Shown here: in pieces, positions 13,584-21,944 of the stretch
How positions within the stretch are numbered: the first letter of the stretch is position 1
Layout of the letters: every line of letters starts with the position of its first letter
Origin: a virus
Direction: 5' to 3' (one strand)
Virus record (IMG/VR): IMGVR_UViG_3300042549_001094
Location: 1 to 30,299 of that record
DNA: 30,299 bases
The notes under the pieces: model-generated
Told to the model about the DNA's origin: nothing
Seen by the model: only the letters and a program-made list of their open reading frames with translations
The model's database searches: none
Translations under genes and position numbers: made by a program

Positions 13584-13584
13584 C

Positions 13585-16380
13585 ATGGCTTTATCAGCAG
13601 CAATGCAATGGGCTTTAAACAACGGCATGACAGCAGCTGATGTTTACAAGAACATTAATGACTTCTTAGCTACAAACCCAACTGCTGCTCAGTCTCAAGC
13701 ACAGATGGCTCAGTATGGTATTTCAGGTGAAGACGTAGCTGCTGCAACTGGTGGCAAGTCTGGTGGTATGCTTGGTGGTAACATTCTAGCTGGTGCAAGC
13801 TGGAATAGCCTTAATACAACCTTGGGAGATCAGTTAACAGCTGCTACAGGTCAAGCTTCATCTAACTATTCCGTTGGTGGTGCAACTACAGCTGATACTT
13901 TAAAGCAACTTGATACGTTCTTAGCTGGCGGTGGTCAGTTTGACCCTAATGCTACTGTCTATTTACAAACTGGTGGTGTTGACTTCTTGCAGGGTGTTGA
14001 TAAAGGCACTATCAAAGATAACATCAATCAGATGGTAAAAACACTTGGTAGTCAAGGTGTTAATGTTGTCTTAACTGGCTCTCCTTATGCTGCATCTTTA
14101 AATGATGTACAGACTAATAACTTCAATCCTGCAGTAGATCCTTTATTTACTGAGATTGCTAATGAGAACAACAATGTAGCTTTGGTAGGTACTCAAGGTG
14201 AGATTCTGCAAAACAAGAATTTGTTAATAGATGCTTTGCACACCAATGCTGAAGGTACAGCCATCTACAATCAGTCAGTTATTGATGCTCTGTCTCAGTT
14301 TAAGAATGAAGTTCCAGCAAGTACTCCTCAAGCGATTGCTCAAGCCTATCAATCAAACACTGTAGCTACAACTCCAGCAGTTATTACTCAAGCTGCTGCT
14401 AGTCCTCCTATTGCTCAAGCATTGGCTACACAAAATGTTGATAGTTTAATTGCAGCAGGTAATTTAAATCCAACTCAAATAGCAAAACAAACTGGTTTAT
14501 CAGAAGGTGAAGTTACTTCTCGTATTGGTGCTACATTGCCTCCTAACCAAGCTGCTTTGTTTGGAGATACTTATGTTCAAGCTGTTAATCGAGTTACTGG
14601 TTCTGGTCAAGATGAACAAATCGGTGGCTTAGAGAATGTTATTACATACAAAGCCAATGAAAATCAAGCTGGTGGAAGTTATAACCAATACACACCTACA
14701 GGTGAATTAGAGCGTGTAGGAACACAAGAAAAAGTAGCCTCATTTGCAGGTGGTCTAGCTGAAGCCTTTAATGACCCTTTTGTTCAAGCAGCCGTGTTGG
14801 GTTTAGGTGGTGGAGGATTCTTAGGTAATGCTTTAGGTCTTACAGGCTCTACGGCACAAGCAGTTGGCACAGGTGTTTTTAAAGGTGGTGCTGCTTTAGC
14901 TGGTGGTGCAGATGTTAGTGATGCCTTAAAAGTTGGACTACTTAGTGGTGGTTTAGTTTATGGTGGTAATGCTTTAAACAACTACTTAACCACAGGAACT
15001 ACAGCAGATCCCGGCATTACAGAACGTCAGTTTGCTGCAGCAGATGCTAAACAGTTAGCAGACCAAGGCTTGTCTCCAGCTCAGATTAAAGATACTTTAA
15101 CAGCTGGTGGATACAACGATATTACTGTTGAAAGAGCTGTAGCGTCTGTTACTCCTCCTACTTCTACGGCTGCATCAACAACAACAACAGCTACAGGAGT
15201 TCCAGCAACGTCAGCAGCTTTGGAGTCTGTAAACATTACAGGCACTGCAGCTCCAGCTATCACCAATGCTGGTGGTTTGTTGAGTAGCTTGGTAACAACA
15301 CCACCTGTTGCAGTATCGACACCAGTTACTGACGGTGGTACAGTTAAAGTTACAGGTACATCTACACCTCAACAAGTAGATCAAGCAACACTAAACTTAC
15401 TTAATAGTCAAATTGCAGCTAATGTAACTACACCTACAACTGTAGGAACACCTACTAACTTAGCTAATGTTCAAGTTACAGGCAACAAAGGTATGATGTC
15501 TGGAGATACTACAGCTACAGATATGCTAAATACTCTTGCAGGGTTGTCTACAGTGCCTGCTACAAGTGATCCAAGAGTAACAGTTACAGCTGACAGACCA
15601 GCAACTAAGCAGGAACTTGTAAATACTATTACAGCTGCAATTCCTACTATAACACCAACTCAAGCTGCTACGGTTGCTGAACAAGTAATTACAGGTAATA
15701 ATACAATTACAGTAAAGGATGCAACAGCAGCACTTGCAGCTGTTATACCAACAATTACTACGCCAGTCACAACACCTGCTACAGTTGATCCAAGAGTAAC
15801 TATTACAGCTCCTAAACCTGTGGTAACACCTGAAAATATTAATACTATTGCAGCTGCTATACTTACACCAACAGTAACACCAGATCCACGAGTAACAATC
15901 ACAGCCGATAGACCCGTAGTTACACCTGAAGCTATAAACACTGCTGCAGCTGCTGTTATACCAACAGTAACACCTGACCCTAGAGTTACCATTACAGCCG
16001 ATAGACCTGTGGTAACACCTGAAGCTATCAATACTGCTGCAGCTGTTATACCTACACCAACCGTTACAGCACCTACAACAACCACTACTACACCTACAGA
16101 TCCAAACAAGAAGAATGAGCTAGGTTTAACTGATGCTCAGATGTTGGCTTTACTTAAAGGTGGATTAGGTTTATTGGGTGGCTTGGGTGGTGCTTCATTG
16201 ATTGGTGGCGGTGGTGGAACTTCTACAGGTGTAGGTGCTCTTCCTACACAAGGTATGCCAACATACAATGATGATTACTTTACTAAAGTTCAACAAAACT
16301 ATAACAGAATTCTTCCAGCAGTCCCTCGTGATGTCGCATCGCCATTACGTGACTGGTACACTTCACAATACGGAGCTTAA
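13585..16380 (+). CDS. Large repeat-rich virion protein with SGNH-hydrolase-like N-terminal domain
   Basis: Start set at ATG 13585 (MALSAAMQW...), which has AAAAGG seven to eight bases upstream; the frame opens 27 bases earlier. 931 aa. Residues 65-240 resemble an SGNH/GDSL esterase: LAGASWNSL with S72 as possible nucleophile, GGVD (130-133) in the place of the GxND block, and DALH (D216, H219) as the DxxH block, followed by NAEGTAIYN. Residues 385-470 hold glycine-rich hydrophobic stretches. Residues 660-830 carry four DPRVTxTA repeats in a T/P/A-rich region. The end (NRILPAVPRDVASPLRDWYTSQYGA) resembles other phage tail or ejection proteins. Likely virion-borne; cleavage of host surface esters is inferred. 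Confidence 0.7.
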   Translation: MALSAAMQWALNNGMTAADVYKNINDFLATNPTAAQSQAQMAQYGISGEDVAAATGGKSGGMLGGNILAGASWNSLNTTLGDQLTAATGQASSNYSVGGATTADTLKQLDTFLAGGGQFDPNATVYLQTGGVDFLQGVDKGTIKDNINQMVKTLGSQGVNVVLTGSPYAASLNDVQTNNFNPAVDPLFTEIANENNNVALVGTQGEILQNKNLLIDALHTNAEGTAIYNQSVIDALSQFKNEVPASTPQAIAQAYQSNTVATTPAVITQAAASPPIAQALATQNVDSLIAAGNLNPTQIAKQTGLSEGEVTSRIGATLPPNQAALFGDTYVQAVNRVTGSGQDEQIGGLENVITYKANENQAGGSYNQYTPTGELERVGTQEKVASFAGGLAEAFNDPFVQAAVLGLGGGGFLGNALGLTGSTAQAVGTGVFKGGAALAGGADVSDALKVGLLSGGLVYGGNALNNYLTTGTTADPGITERQFAAADAKQLADQGLSPAQIKDTLTAGGYNDITVERAVASVTPPTSTAASTTTTATGVPATSAALESVNITGTAAPAITNAGGLLSSLVTTPPVAVSTPVTDGGTVKVTGTSTPQQVDQATLNLLNSQIAANVTTPTTVGTPTNLANVQVTGNKGMMSGDTTATDMLNTLAGLSTVPATSDPRVTVTADRPATKQELVNTITAAIPTITPTQAATVAEQVITGNNTITVKDATAALAAVIPTITTPVTTPATVDPRVTITAPKPVVTPENINTIAAAILTPTVTPDPRVTITADRPVVTPEAINTAAAAVIPTVTPDPRVTITADRPVVTPEAINTAAAVIPTPTVTAPTTTTTTPTDPNKKNELGLTDAQMLALLKGGLGLLGGLGGASLIGGGGGTSTGVGALPTQGMPTYNDDYFTKVQQNYNRILPAVPRDVASPLRDWYTSQYGA
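15568..16075 (+). repeat. DPRVT repeats inside the 931-aa protein
   Basis: Codons for DPRVT(I/V)TA begin at 15568, 15787, 15883 and 15976. The last two units are 93 bases (31 aa) apart and nearly identical at protein level (DPRVTITADRPVVTPEAINTAAA); the unit before is 96 bases from them and has diverged. Recent tandem expansion is likely. Confidence 0.75.
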
Positions 16381-18516
16381 ATGACAACAATCATTACTAA
16401 GAATAGTAGCACAGCAGCTGCTACACCTGCAGCAGGAGACTTAACTAAAGGTGAGTTAGCTATTAACGTAACAGATAAGAAGCTGTACACTAAAGACAAT
16501 AGTGCAACTGTTGTTAAGATTGTAGGTTCACTGGGTAATCAGGAAGCTAATGCTGTAGCTGTCACAGGTGGTACATCGGCTGGTGTTGCCATTACAGGTG
16601 GTACAATTAATAATACTCCCATTGGAGCTACCACTGCAGCTGCTGTGACAGGCACTACAGTGACTGCTACTACTGGCTTTGTTGGTGCTATCACAGGTGA
16701 TGTAACTGGTAACGTGACTGGCAATGTGACAGGTAACGTAACTGGTAATGTCACAGGTAACTTAACTGGTAACGTAACAGCCTCCACAGGTACTTCATCA
16801 TTCAACGATGTCACCATCAATGGTGGCTTGAACATGAATGCTGGTACTGCATCTACTATTACTAACCTCACATCTCCAACTAATTCAGGTGATGCAGCTA
16901 CTAAAGGTTATGTTGATACATCTATCAGTAACCTTATTGGTACAGCTCCAGCTACATTGGATACTTTGGGTGAGATCTCCGATGCTTTAAATGATGATGC
17001 TAATATTGCAGCTACATTGACTACAGCTATTGCAGGTAAACTTGCATTGGCTGGAGGTACAATGAGTGGTGCTATTGCAATGGGTACGTCTAAGATTACT
17101 GGCTTAGGTACTCCAACTGCAGGCACTGACGCTACAACTAAGACCTATGTAGATACTGCAGATGCTTTGAATCTTCCCTTGGCAGGTGGAACAATGACAG
17201 GTAACATTGTCATGGGTGCTAACAAGATTACATCTACAGCTACACCAACAACTAATGATGACTTAACTCGTAAGGCTTATGTTGATAGTATTTTAGGTAG
17301 TGCTACAGCAGCGTCTACTTCAGCATCCAATGCAGCAACTTCAGAGACTAATGCAGCTAACTCAGCCTCTGCAGCCTCAGGTAGTGCTTCTGCAGCCAGT
17401 GCTTCAGCAAGTTCAGCTGCAGCGTCCTATGATTCCTTCGATGACAGGTATCTTGGCCCTAAGTCTTCAGCACCAACAGTTGATAATGATGGTAATGCTC
17501 TGTTAACAGGTGCTTTGTACTGGAATACAACAGTATCAACTTTGTATGTATGGACAGGTTCAGCTTGGACTCAAGCAGCCTTTACAGCAGGTGGATTTGC
17601 TACGTTGACAGGTACAGAAACACTGACAAACAAGACCCTGACAAGTCCTATCCTGACAACTCCTCAGTTGGGTACTCCATCTAGCGGTACGTTAACCAAT
17701 GCTACTGGTCTCCCTTTATCTACTGGTGTAACAGGAACACTTCCTATTGCTAATGGCGGTACTGGTACAACTTCAACTACATTTGTAAATGCTGCAACAA
17801 ATGTAACAGGTACATTACCTGTTGCAAATGGTGGCACTGGTGCAGCAACTCTCACAGCCAACAATGTAATTCTCGGTAATGGCACAAGCGCACCTTTGTT
17901 TGTTGCTCCTAGCACTAGTGGAAATATATTAACAAGCAACGGGACAACTTGGCAGTCAACCGCACCATCAGCTAGTGCAAGCGGATTAACTTTAATTACA
18001 AAACTAACTGCATCTAATTCAGCATCTTTAACATTTACAAATACAAGTATCACATCAACTTATGATAATTATTTATTTGTTATTAGTTCATTAAGGGCAG
18101 CCGAAGGAAGTTCAATTTTATTTTTGCAAACATCAACAAATAACGGATCAACTTTTGCAACAACAGCAGGAGATTACAAATATAACAATGCTAAATTAGA
18201 AGTTACTTCTGCTGCTTGGCAGAATAATGCTTCAGAGACAGCTACCGCATTAAGGCTGGGTTATTTAGAACTTGGAAGTGCAACTAATGTTCCAGAGGCT
18301 TCTTTAAATGCTCAAATTTATATGTCAAACCCTTTGAAAGCTGCAGACATCACACAGTTTTTTGGGCAGATGTCTGCTTTTGAAAATTCCAGATCAGCAA
18401 CTTCATTTGGTGGTGGCATGAGAACTACAGCACAGGCAAATAATGCTATTAAATTCTTCTTTGATAGTGGAAACATAGCATCAGGAACTATTCAGATTTT
18501 TGGAGTGCAAAAATGA
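16381..18516 (+). CDS. Tail fibre protein
   Basis: 711 residues, starting directly after the preceding stop (TAAATG, with GGAG upstream). The N-terminus (residues 1-50: [28 protein letters not shown]) is the frequent phage fibre motif. Then come seven G-D/N-V-T/x units (residues 106-133), two DAATKGYVD / AGGTM(S/T)G segments, a long alanine-serine coiled linker ([19 protein letters not shown]...), a [17 protein letters not shown] motif, several GTLPxANGGTG repeats, and a separate C-terminal receptor-binding domain (about residues 535-711) starting [15 protein letters not shown]. It should bind the host surface. The tip domain differs in codon use from the shaft, a sign of exchange. Confidence 0.88.
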   Translation: MTTIITKNSSTAAATPAAGDLTKGELAINVTDKKLYTKDNSATVVKIVGSLGNQEANAVAVTGGTSAGVAITGGTINNTPIGATTAAAVTGTTVTATTGFVGAITGDVTGNVTGNVTGNVTGNVTGNLTGNVTASTGTSSFNDVTINGGLNMNAGTASTITNLTSPTNSGDAATKGYVDTSISNLIGTAPATLDTLGEISDALNDDANIAATLTTAIAGKLALAGGTMSGAIAMGTSKITGLGTPTAGTDATTKTYVDTADALNLPLAGGTMTGNIVMGANKITSTATPTTNDDLTRKAYVDSILGSATAASTSASNAATSETNAANSASAASGSASAASASASSAAASYDSFDDRYLGPKSSAPTVDNDGNALLTGALYWNTTVSTLYVWTGSAWTQAAFTAGGFATLTGTETLTNKTLTSPILTTPQLGTPSSGTLTNATGLPLSTGVTGTLPIANGGTGTTSTTFVNAATNVTGTLPVANGGTGAATLTANNVILGNGTSAPLFVAPSTSGNILTSNGTTWQSTAPSASASGLTLITKLTASNSASLTFTNTSITSTYDNYLFVISSLRAAEGSSILFLQTSTNNGSTFATTAGDYKYNNAKLEVTSAAWQNNASETATALRLGYLELGSATNVPEASLNAQIYMSNPLKAADITQFFGQMSAFENSRSATSFGGGMRTTAQANNAIKFFFDSGNIASGTIQIFGVQK
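16696..16779 (+). repeat. Seven 12-bp tandem repeats coding G-N-V-T
   Basis: Units such as GGTAACGTAACT repeat seven times without gaps inside the fibre gene, coding [28 protein letters not shown]. Third positions vary (synonymous), so selection on the protein has kept the array. Probably a beta-helical shaft segment that can slip and change length. Confidence 0.85.
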
Positions 18517-18767
18517 GATTTAAAACAACTGACAATGGCGTTTTTGAATTAACTGCTGAAGAAGAAGCTGAACTTGATGCAAAGCAAGCTGCTCACATAG
18601 CGGAACTAGCAGAACTTGCTAAGACACAATATCAACGTGATAGGGCAAAAGAATACCCATCAATCAATAACTACATTGATGGCGTAGTCAAAGGTGACCA
18701 AGCACAAATACAAACGTATATTGATGCGTGTCTTGCTGTTAAAGCTAAGTATCCAAAGCCTAATTAA
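18513..18767 (+). CDS. Tail-fibre assembly/associated protein (XkdW-like), 84 aa
   Basis: The start overlaps the fibre stop by four bases (ATGA). The N-terminus ([24 protein letters not shown]) is an acidic helix. The C-terminal half ([40 protein letters not shown]) has the R-x-KEYPS...IDxxxAVKxKYPK pattern of XkdW and other fibre-tip partners. Such proteins act as fibre chaperones or are carried with a fibre tip as a cassette. Codon use is like the fibre tip, suggesting joint transfer. Confidence 0.75.
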   Translation: MRFKTTDNGVFELTAEEEAELDAKQAAHIAELAELAKTQYQRDRAKEYPSINNYIDGVVKGDQAQIQTYIDACLAVKAKYPKPN

Positions 18768-18769
18768 TC

Positions 18770-19003
18770 ATGACACAAGAAGTATCTCATGAACAAATCT
18801 ATGATCGTCTACTGGCTGTAGAGTCCAAAGTAGATAACATAGAGAAGAATACTGAACACGTAATTAAAGCCTTTAACGCTGCTTCAGGTGCTTTCCTAGT
18901 ACTTGAATGGATCGCTAAAGCAGTTAAGCCTATTATTATTATAGGTGCTTTCTTCGGGGCTATTTGGTTAGCTATTGACAGTAAATTTAATGGAGTAAAA
19001 TAA
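18770..19003 (+). CDS. Small coiled-coil membrane protein, holin-like candidate, 77 aa
   Basis: An N-terminal coiled coil (about residues 5-35: EQIYDRLLAVESKVDNIEKNTEH) is followed by a moderately hydrophobic helix and one strong transmembrane segment (about residues 53-69: KPIIIIGAFFGAIWLAI) and a short charged end. This layout resembles XhlA/haemolysin-type holin-associated proteins. It begins two bases after the fibre-assembly gene. A second, clearer holin lies at 27501, so this may help lysis or sit in the virion; both remain open. Confidence 0.66.
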   Translation: MTQEVSHEQIYDRLLAVESKVDNIEKNTEHVIKAFNAASGAFLVLEWIAKAVKPIIIIGAFFGAIWLAIDSKFNGVK

Positions 19004-19005
19004 CT

Positions 19006-19278
19006 ATGGCATTGGCAACTCTTTTAAGTGGCGTAGCTGCCACAGGTGCTTCACAAGGAATTCGTACAGATGGTTTAGTACCAGCTCATGTACAGATTTC
19101 AGGTATTACTATTGGTACAGTAGCTGTTCAAGGCTCTGTAGACGGTACAACATGGGCTACAGTAGCCACAGCTCTGACAGCTGATGGTATTGTAACTCTT
19201 GCATCTCCCCCACCTTATATACGAGCTAACGTAACAGCTTTTACATCAGGTTCAATTACAGTTAAAATCTTTTATTGA
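19006..19278 (+). CDS. Small virion structural protein (probable), 90 aa
   Basis: All-beta, small residues (A, T, G, V, S) dominate: TVAVQGSVDGTTWATVATALTADGIVTLASPPPYIRANVTAFTSGSITVKIFY. The pattern VQGSxDGxTWATV...YIRANVTAxTSGSITV is one I know from short phage proteins of unknown place, probably decoration or fibre-linked. It starts two bases after the previous stop. It has no signal peptide. Confidence 0.66.
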   Translation: MALATLLSGVAATGASQGIRTDGLVPAHVQISGITIGTVAVQGSVDGTTWATVATALTADGIVTLASPPPYIRANVTAFTSGSITVKIFY

Positions 19279-19291
19279 TAGGAATACTGAT

Positions 19292-19474
19292 ATGAATATG
19301 CCTAAACGTGGTCAGCGTACAGCTACTAATAAGATGAAAAAGGTTATGGGTGAGTACAAAGAAGGTTCTTTGCATAGTGGCAAAGGTGGCCCTGTAGTTA
19401 AATCTCGTAAACAAGCTATTGCTATTGCCATGTCTGAGGCTAATATGGCTAAGAAAAAGCCTAAGAAAGCTTGA
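19292..19474 (+). CDS. Small basic protein (DUF6496-like), 60 aa
   Basis: Very rich in lysine and arginine. The segment SGKGGPVVKSRKQAIAIAMSEA (about residues 29-50) is the signature of a small family that I recall as DUF6496, common near phage tail genes and in bacteria. The tail is KKKPKKA. It may condense DNA or coat the head interior; no function is known. AGGAA lies about nine bases before ATG 19292. The stop overlaps the -35 of the next promoter. Confidence 0.72.
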   Translation: MNMPKRGQRTATNKMKKVMGEYKEGSLHSGKGGPVVKSRKQAIAIAMSEANMAKKKPKKA

Positions 19475-19499
19475 CATTTACTTTAAAGTATGTTACTAT
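19471..19499 (+). promoter_or_regulatory. Strong sigma70 promoter before the tail-tube genes
   Basis: TTGACA (19471-19476, overlapping the upstream TGA stop), 17-base spacer, TACTAT (19494-19499). It lies 25 bases before the tail tubular A start and would drive the adaptor, nozzle and ejection-protein genes. Confidence 0.82.
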
Positions 19500-19524
19500 A
19501 GTATTATAGATATAAGGAATATTA

Positions 19525-20175
19525 ATGACTACGACTTATTTACAGTTGGTCAATAACGTATTGATACGATTAAGAGAGACTGAAGTATCGTCGGTTGGTG
19601 ATACTCCTTATAGTTCTTTGCTTGGTGTGTTTGTTAATGACGCTAAGAGAGAGATTGAGGATGCTTACGATTGGAATGTACTAACTACTACCATTGTTAT
19701 TCCAACAGTAGCGGGTACTCGTAACTACACTCTGACAGGTTCAGGTCAAAGGTTTCGTACTCAGGATGTTTTAAATGACACTCAAGATTATCCAATGCAA
19801 GCTGTACCAACTAACTGGATGAATAGACAATATTATCTAGGTACAATACAAAATGCAGCTCCTTCATACTATAACTACTCAGGCATCACTAACGATGATA
19901 CTAACGTAGACATCTGGCCTCAGCCGGATGCAGTGTATCAGTTAAGGTTTGAGTTAGTTATTCCTCAAGTTGACTTAGTAGCTAACTCTGACCTGTTGAA
20001 GGTTCCTCCTCACTTAGTACAGATGCTGGCCTACGCTAAAGCTGTTGGTGAACGAGGTGAAGATGGTGGTTCAGCCTTTGGTGAAGTATATCAGCAGTAT
20101 CGTCTAGCTTTGGCAGATGCTATTGCTATTGAGAAGAATCGTTATGATGATGAAAACACTTGGATTGATGTCTAA
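19525..20175 (+). CDS. Tail tubular protein A-like head-tail adaptor
   Basis: 216 residues, T7 gp11 size and position class. The N-terminus MTTTYLQLVNNVLIRLRETEVSSVGDTPYSSLLGVFVNDAKREIEDAYDW is a typical start of this family (a helical bundle that caps the portal). The later part contains VDIWPQPDAVYQLRFELVIPQVDL and a C-terminal helix. It would form the ring between portal and nozzle. It is followed by the tail gene with a one-base TAATG overlap, as gp11-gp12 pairs often are. Confidence 0.88.
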   Translation: MTTTYLQLVNNVLIRLRETEVSSVGDTPYSSLLGVFVNDAKREIEDAYDWNVLTTTIVIPTVAGTRNYTLTGSGQRFRTQDVLNDTQDYPMQAVPTNWMNRQYYLGTIQNAAPSYYNYSGITNDDTNVDIWPQPDAVYQLRFELVIPQVDLVANSDLLKVPPHLVQMLAYAKAVGERGEDGGSAFGEVYQQYRLALADAIAIEKNRYDDENTWIDV

Positions 20176-21713
20176 TGGTTGCTAAGCTCTTAACCACTAC
20201 AGTATCAGCTCCGGGCTTCATGGGGCTAAATACACAGGATAGCTCAATCTCTTTAGAGGCTGGTTATGCTACTGTGGCTAATAATTGTGTGATTGATAAG
20301 TTTGGACGTATTGGTGCTCGTAAGGGATGGTCTCTATCTCATGTTTCTAACAATGATTTAAGCACTGCTGACGTTAAAGCTATTGGTGAGTTAATTGACA
20401 TTGCTGGTAACTCATACATTATTGCTGCTGGTAACAATAAACTATTTAAGCTTGTAGGTTCTACTCTTACTTTGCTGACATACGGAGGTGGTGGTACAGC
20501 TCCTACTATCACAGATAGCCACTGGCAGATGGCTCCTTTGAACGGTGTCTTATATCTGTATCAAGCTGGACATGATCCTCTAGTGTTTGACCCTGCTGTC
20601 AGTACAACTACATTTAAAAGAGTATCTGAGAAGACTGGCTATGTAGCTACAGTGTCCAGTAACAATACAGTTATCAGTGCCTATGGTCGTACATGGAGTG
20701 CTAATAATGCTACAGTTAAGAGTACCATTCAGTTCTCAGACTTACTTTCAGGTCATGTATTAAGTACAGGTACAGCTGGTACATTGGATGTATCTCAGGT
20801 GTGGCCTAACGGTGCTGATGAGATTATATCCTTAGCAGCTCACAATAACTTCTTGATTGTCTTTGGTCGTAGACAGATTCTTATCTACTCCAATGCTACA
20901 GACCCTAATAATCTTACATTGTCTGATGCCATTACAGGTATTGGCTGTTTAGCTAGAGACTCAGTAGTAGCCACAGGTGGTGATGTTATCTTCTTGTCTG
21001 ACTCAGGTGTACGTTCATTAATGCGTACCATTCAAGAGAAGTCAGCTCCAATGAGAGATATTAGTGCCAATGTACGTGATGACTTAGTACTTGAGATTAG
21101 TTTAGAAACTGCAGCTGACATTAAAGCTGTATATTCAGATAAGGAAGCTTTCTATTTGTTATCTTTACCAGCTCGTCAATTAGTGTACTGCTTTGACATG
21201 AAAGCACCCCTACCTAATGGAGCTAACAGGGTTACAACTTGGGATGGTTTAGTTCCAACAGCTTTTAAGTACACTCGTAACAAAGATTTGTTAGTAGGTG
21301 AAACTGGTTACATTGGTAAGTATGATGGCTACAAAGACAATGCTAACCCATACTTGATGCGCTACTTTACCAACTACTTTGACTTTCAATCACCTACAGT
21401 TTTAAAGCTTATGAAGAAGGTAGGCGTAACAGTTATTGGTGGTGGTGGCTATCAAGTTACTTTAAGATTTGGCTTTGATTACAGTGACATTTTAAATACT
21501 AGACAGTTTGCTTTAGCTAATGCTGCTGTAGCTGAATACAACATAGCTGAATTTAACATTGGTGAGTACGGTGGTTCAGCCTTTGACAATAAGATTATTA
21601 ATATTGGTGGCTCAGGTAGAGTTATTCAACTTGGCTTTGAAACAAGTGTATTTAATAAACCAGTATCCATTCAGAAACTTGATGTCTATGTTAAGACAGG
21701 AAAGACACGATAA
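20175..21713 (+). CDS. Tail nozzle / packaged-DNA stabilisation-like protein
   Basis: 512 residues, second of the tail pair. The N-terminal motif APGFMGLNTQDSSISLEAGYATVANNCVIDKFGRIGARKGW is the common start of podovirus tail proteins akin to P22 gp10 and in the role of T7 gp12. The body is beta-rich, with propeller-like repeats (YLYQAGHDPLVFDP..., NFLIVFGRRQILIYSNATDP...). It should close the DNA exit channel after packaging and hold the fibres. The length is shorter than T7 gp12 (about 794 aa) and near P22 gp10 (472 aa). Confidence 0.85.
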   Translation: MVAKLLTTTVSAPGFMGLNTQDSSISLEAGYATVANNCVIDKFGRIGARKGWSLSHVSNNDLSTADVKAIGELIDIAGNSYIIAAGNNKLFKLVGSTLTLLTYGGGGTAPTITDSHWQMAPLNGVLYLYQAGHDPLVFDPAVSTTTFKRVSEKTGYVATVSSNNTVISAYGRTWSANNATVKSTIQFSDLLSGHVLSTGTAGTLDVSQVWPNGADEIISLAAHNNFLIVFGRRQILIYSNATDPNNLTLSDAITGIGCLARDSVVATGGDVIFLSDSGVRSLMRTIQEKSAPMRDISANVRDDLVLEISLETAADIKAVYSDKEAFYLLSLPARQLVYCFDMKAPLPNGANRVTTWDGLVPTAFKYTRNKDLLVGETGYIGKYDGYKDNANPYLMRYFTNYFDFQSPTVLKLMKKVGVTVIGGGGYQVTLRFGFDYSDILNTRQFALANAAVAEYNIAEFNIGEYGGSAFDNKIINIGGSGRVIQLGFETSVFNKPVSIQKLDVYVKTGKTR

Positions 21714-21943
21714 TGAGTAACTATACAAAAGCAACTAACTTTGCAGTTAAAGATAGCCTGAATACAGGTAATGCTGCAAAGATTATTAAGGGTACTGAAG
21801 TTAACACTGAGTTTGATAACATTGCTTCAGCAGTGAATTCTAAACCAGATGCTAATAACGGTGCATTGACAGGCACAGCCACTGCAGTAAACCTTACTGT
21901 CTCTGGTACATTTACAGCAACAGTTGACGGAGGCACGTACTAA
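21713..21943 (+). CDS. Lone tail-fibre N-terminal adaptor domain, 76 aa
   Basis: MSNYTKATNFAVKDSLNTGNAAKIIKGTEVNTEFDNIASAVNSKPDA is a virion-anchoring start found at the front of long T7-like tail fibres. Here the frame stops after a short GALTGTATAVNLTVSGTF segment, so it has no shaft or tip. The large fibre at 16381 starts with a different N-terminus. It may be an adaptor that carries a separate fibre, or a relic of a lost fibre gene. Start ATG 21713 overlaps the previous TAA. Confidence 0.75.
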   Translation: MSNYTKATNFAVKDSLNTGNAAKIIKGTEVNTEFDNIASAVNSKPDANNGALTGTATAVNLTVSGTFTATVDGGTY

Positions 21944-21944
21944 T

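Noticed and set aside
15660-16109. 149-aa minus-strand open frame rich in valine and alanine
   Set aside because: Mirror frame of the threonine/alanine-rich DPRVT repeats; low complexity explains the absence of stops.
16696-16779. Regular 12-bp repeats that might suggest a CRISPR-like or regulatory array
   Set aside because: They are in frame, code G-x-V-T and vary at synonymous sites, so they are a protein repeat; there are no spacers.
16539-18053. Several minus-strand frames (for example 16539-16871 and 17664-18053)
   Set aside because: Shadows of the repetitive fibre gene; no ribosome sites and antisense to a well-supported gene.
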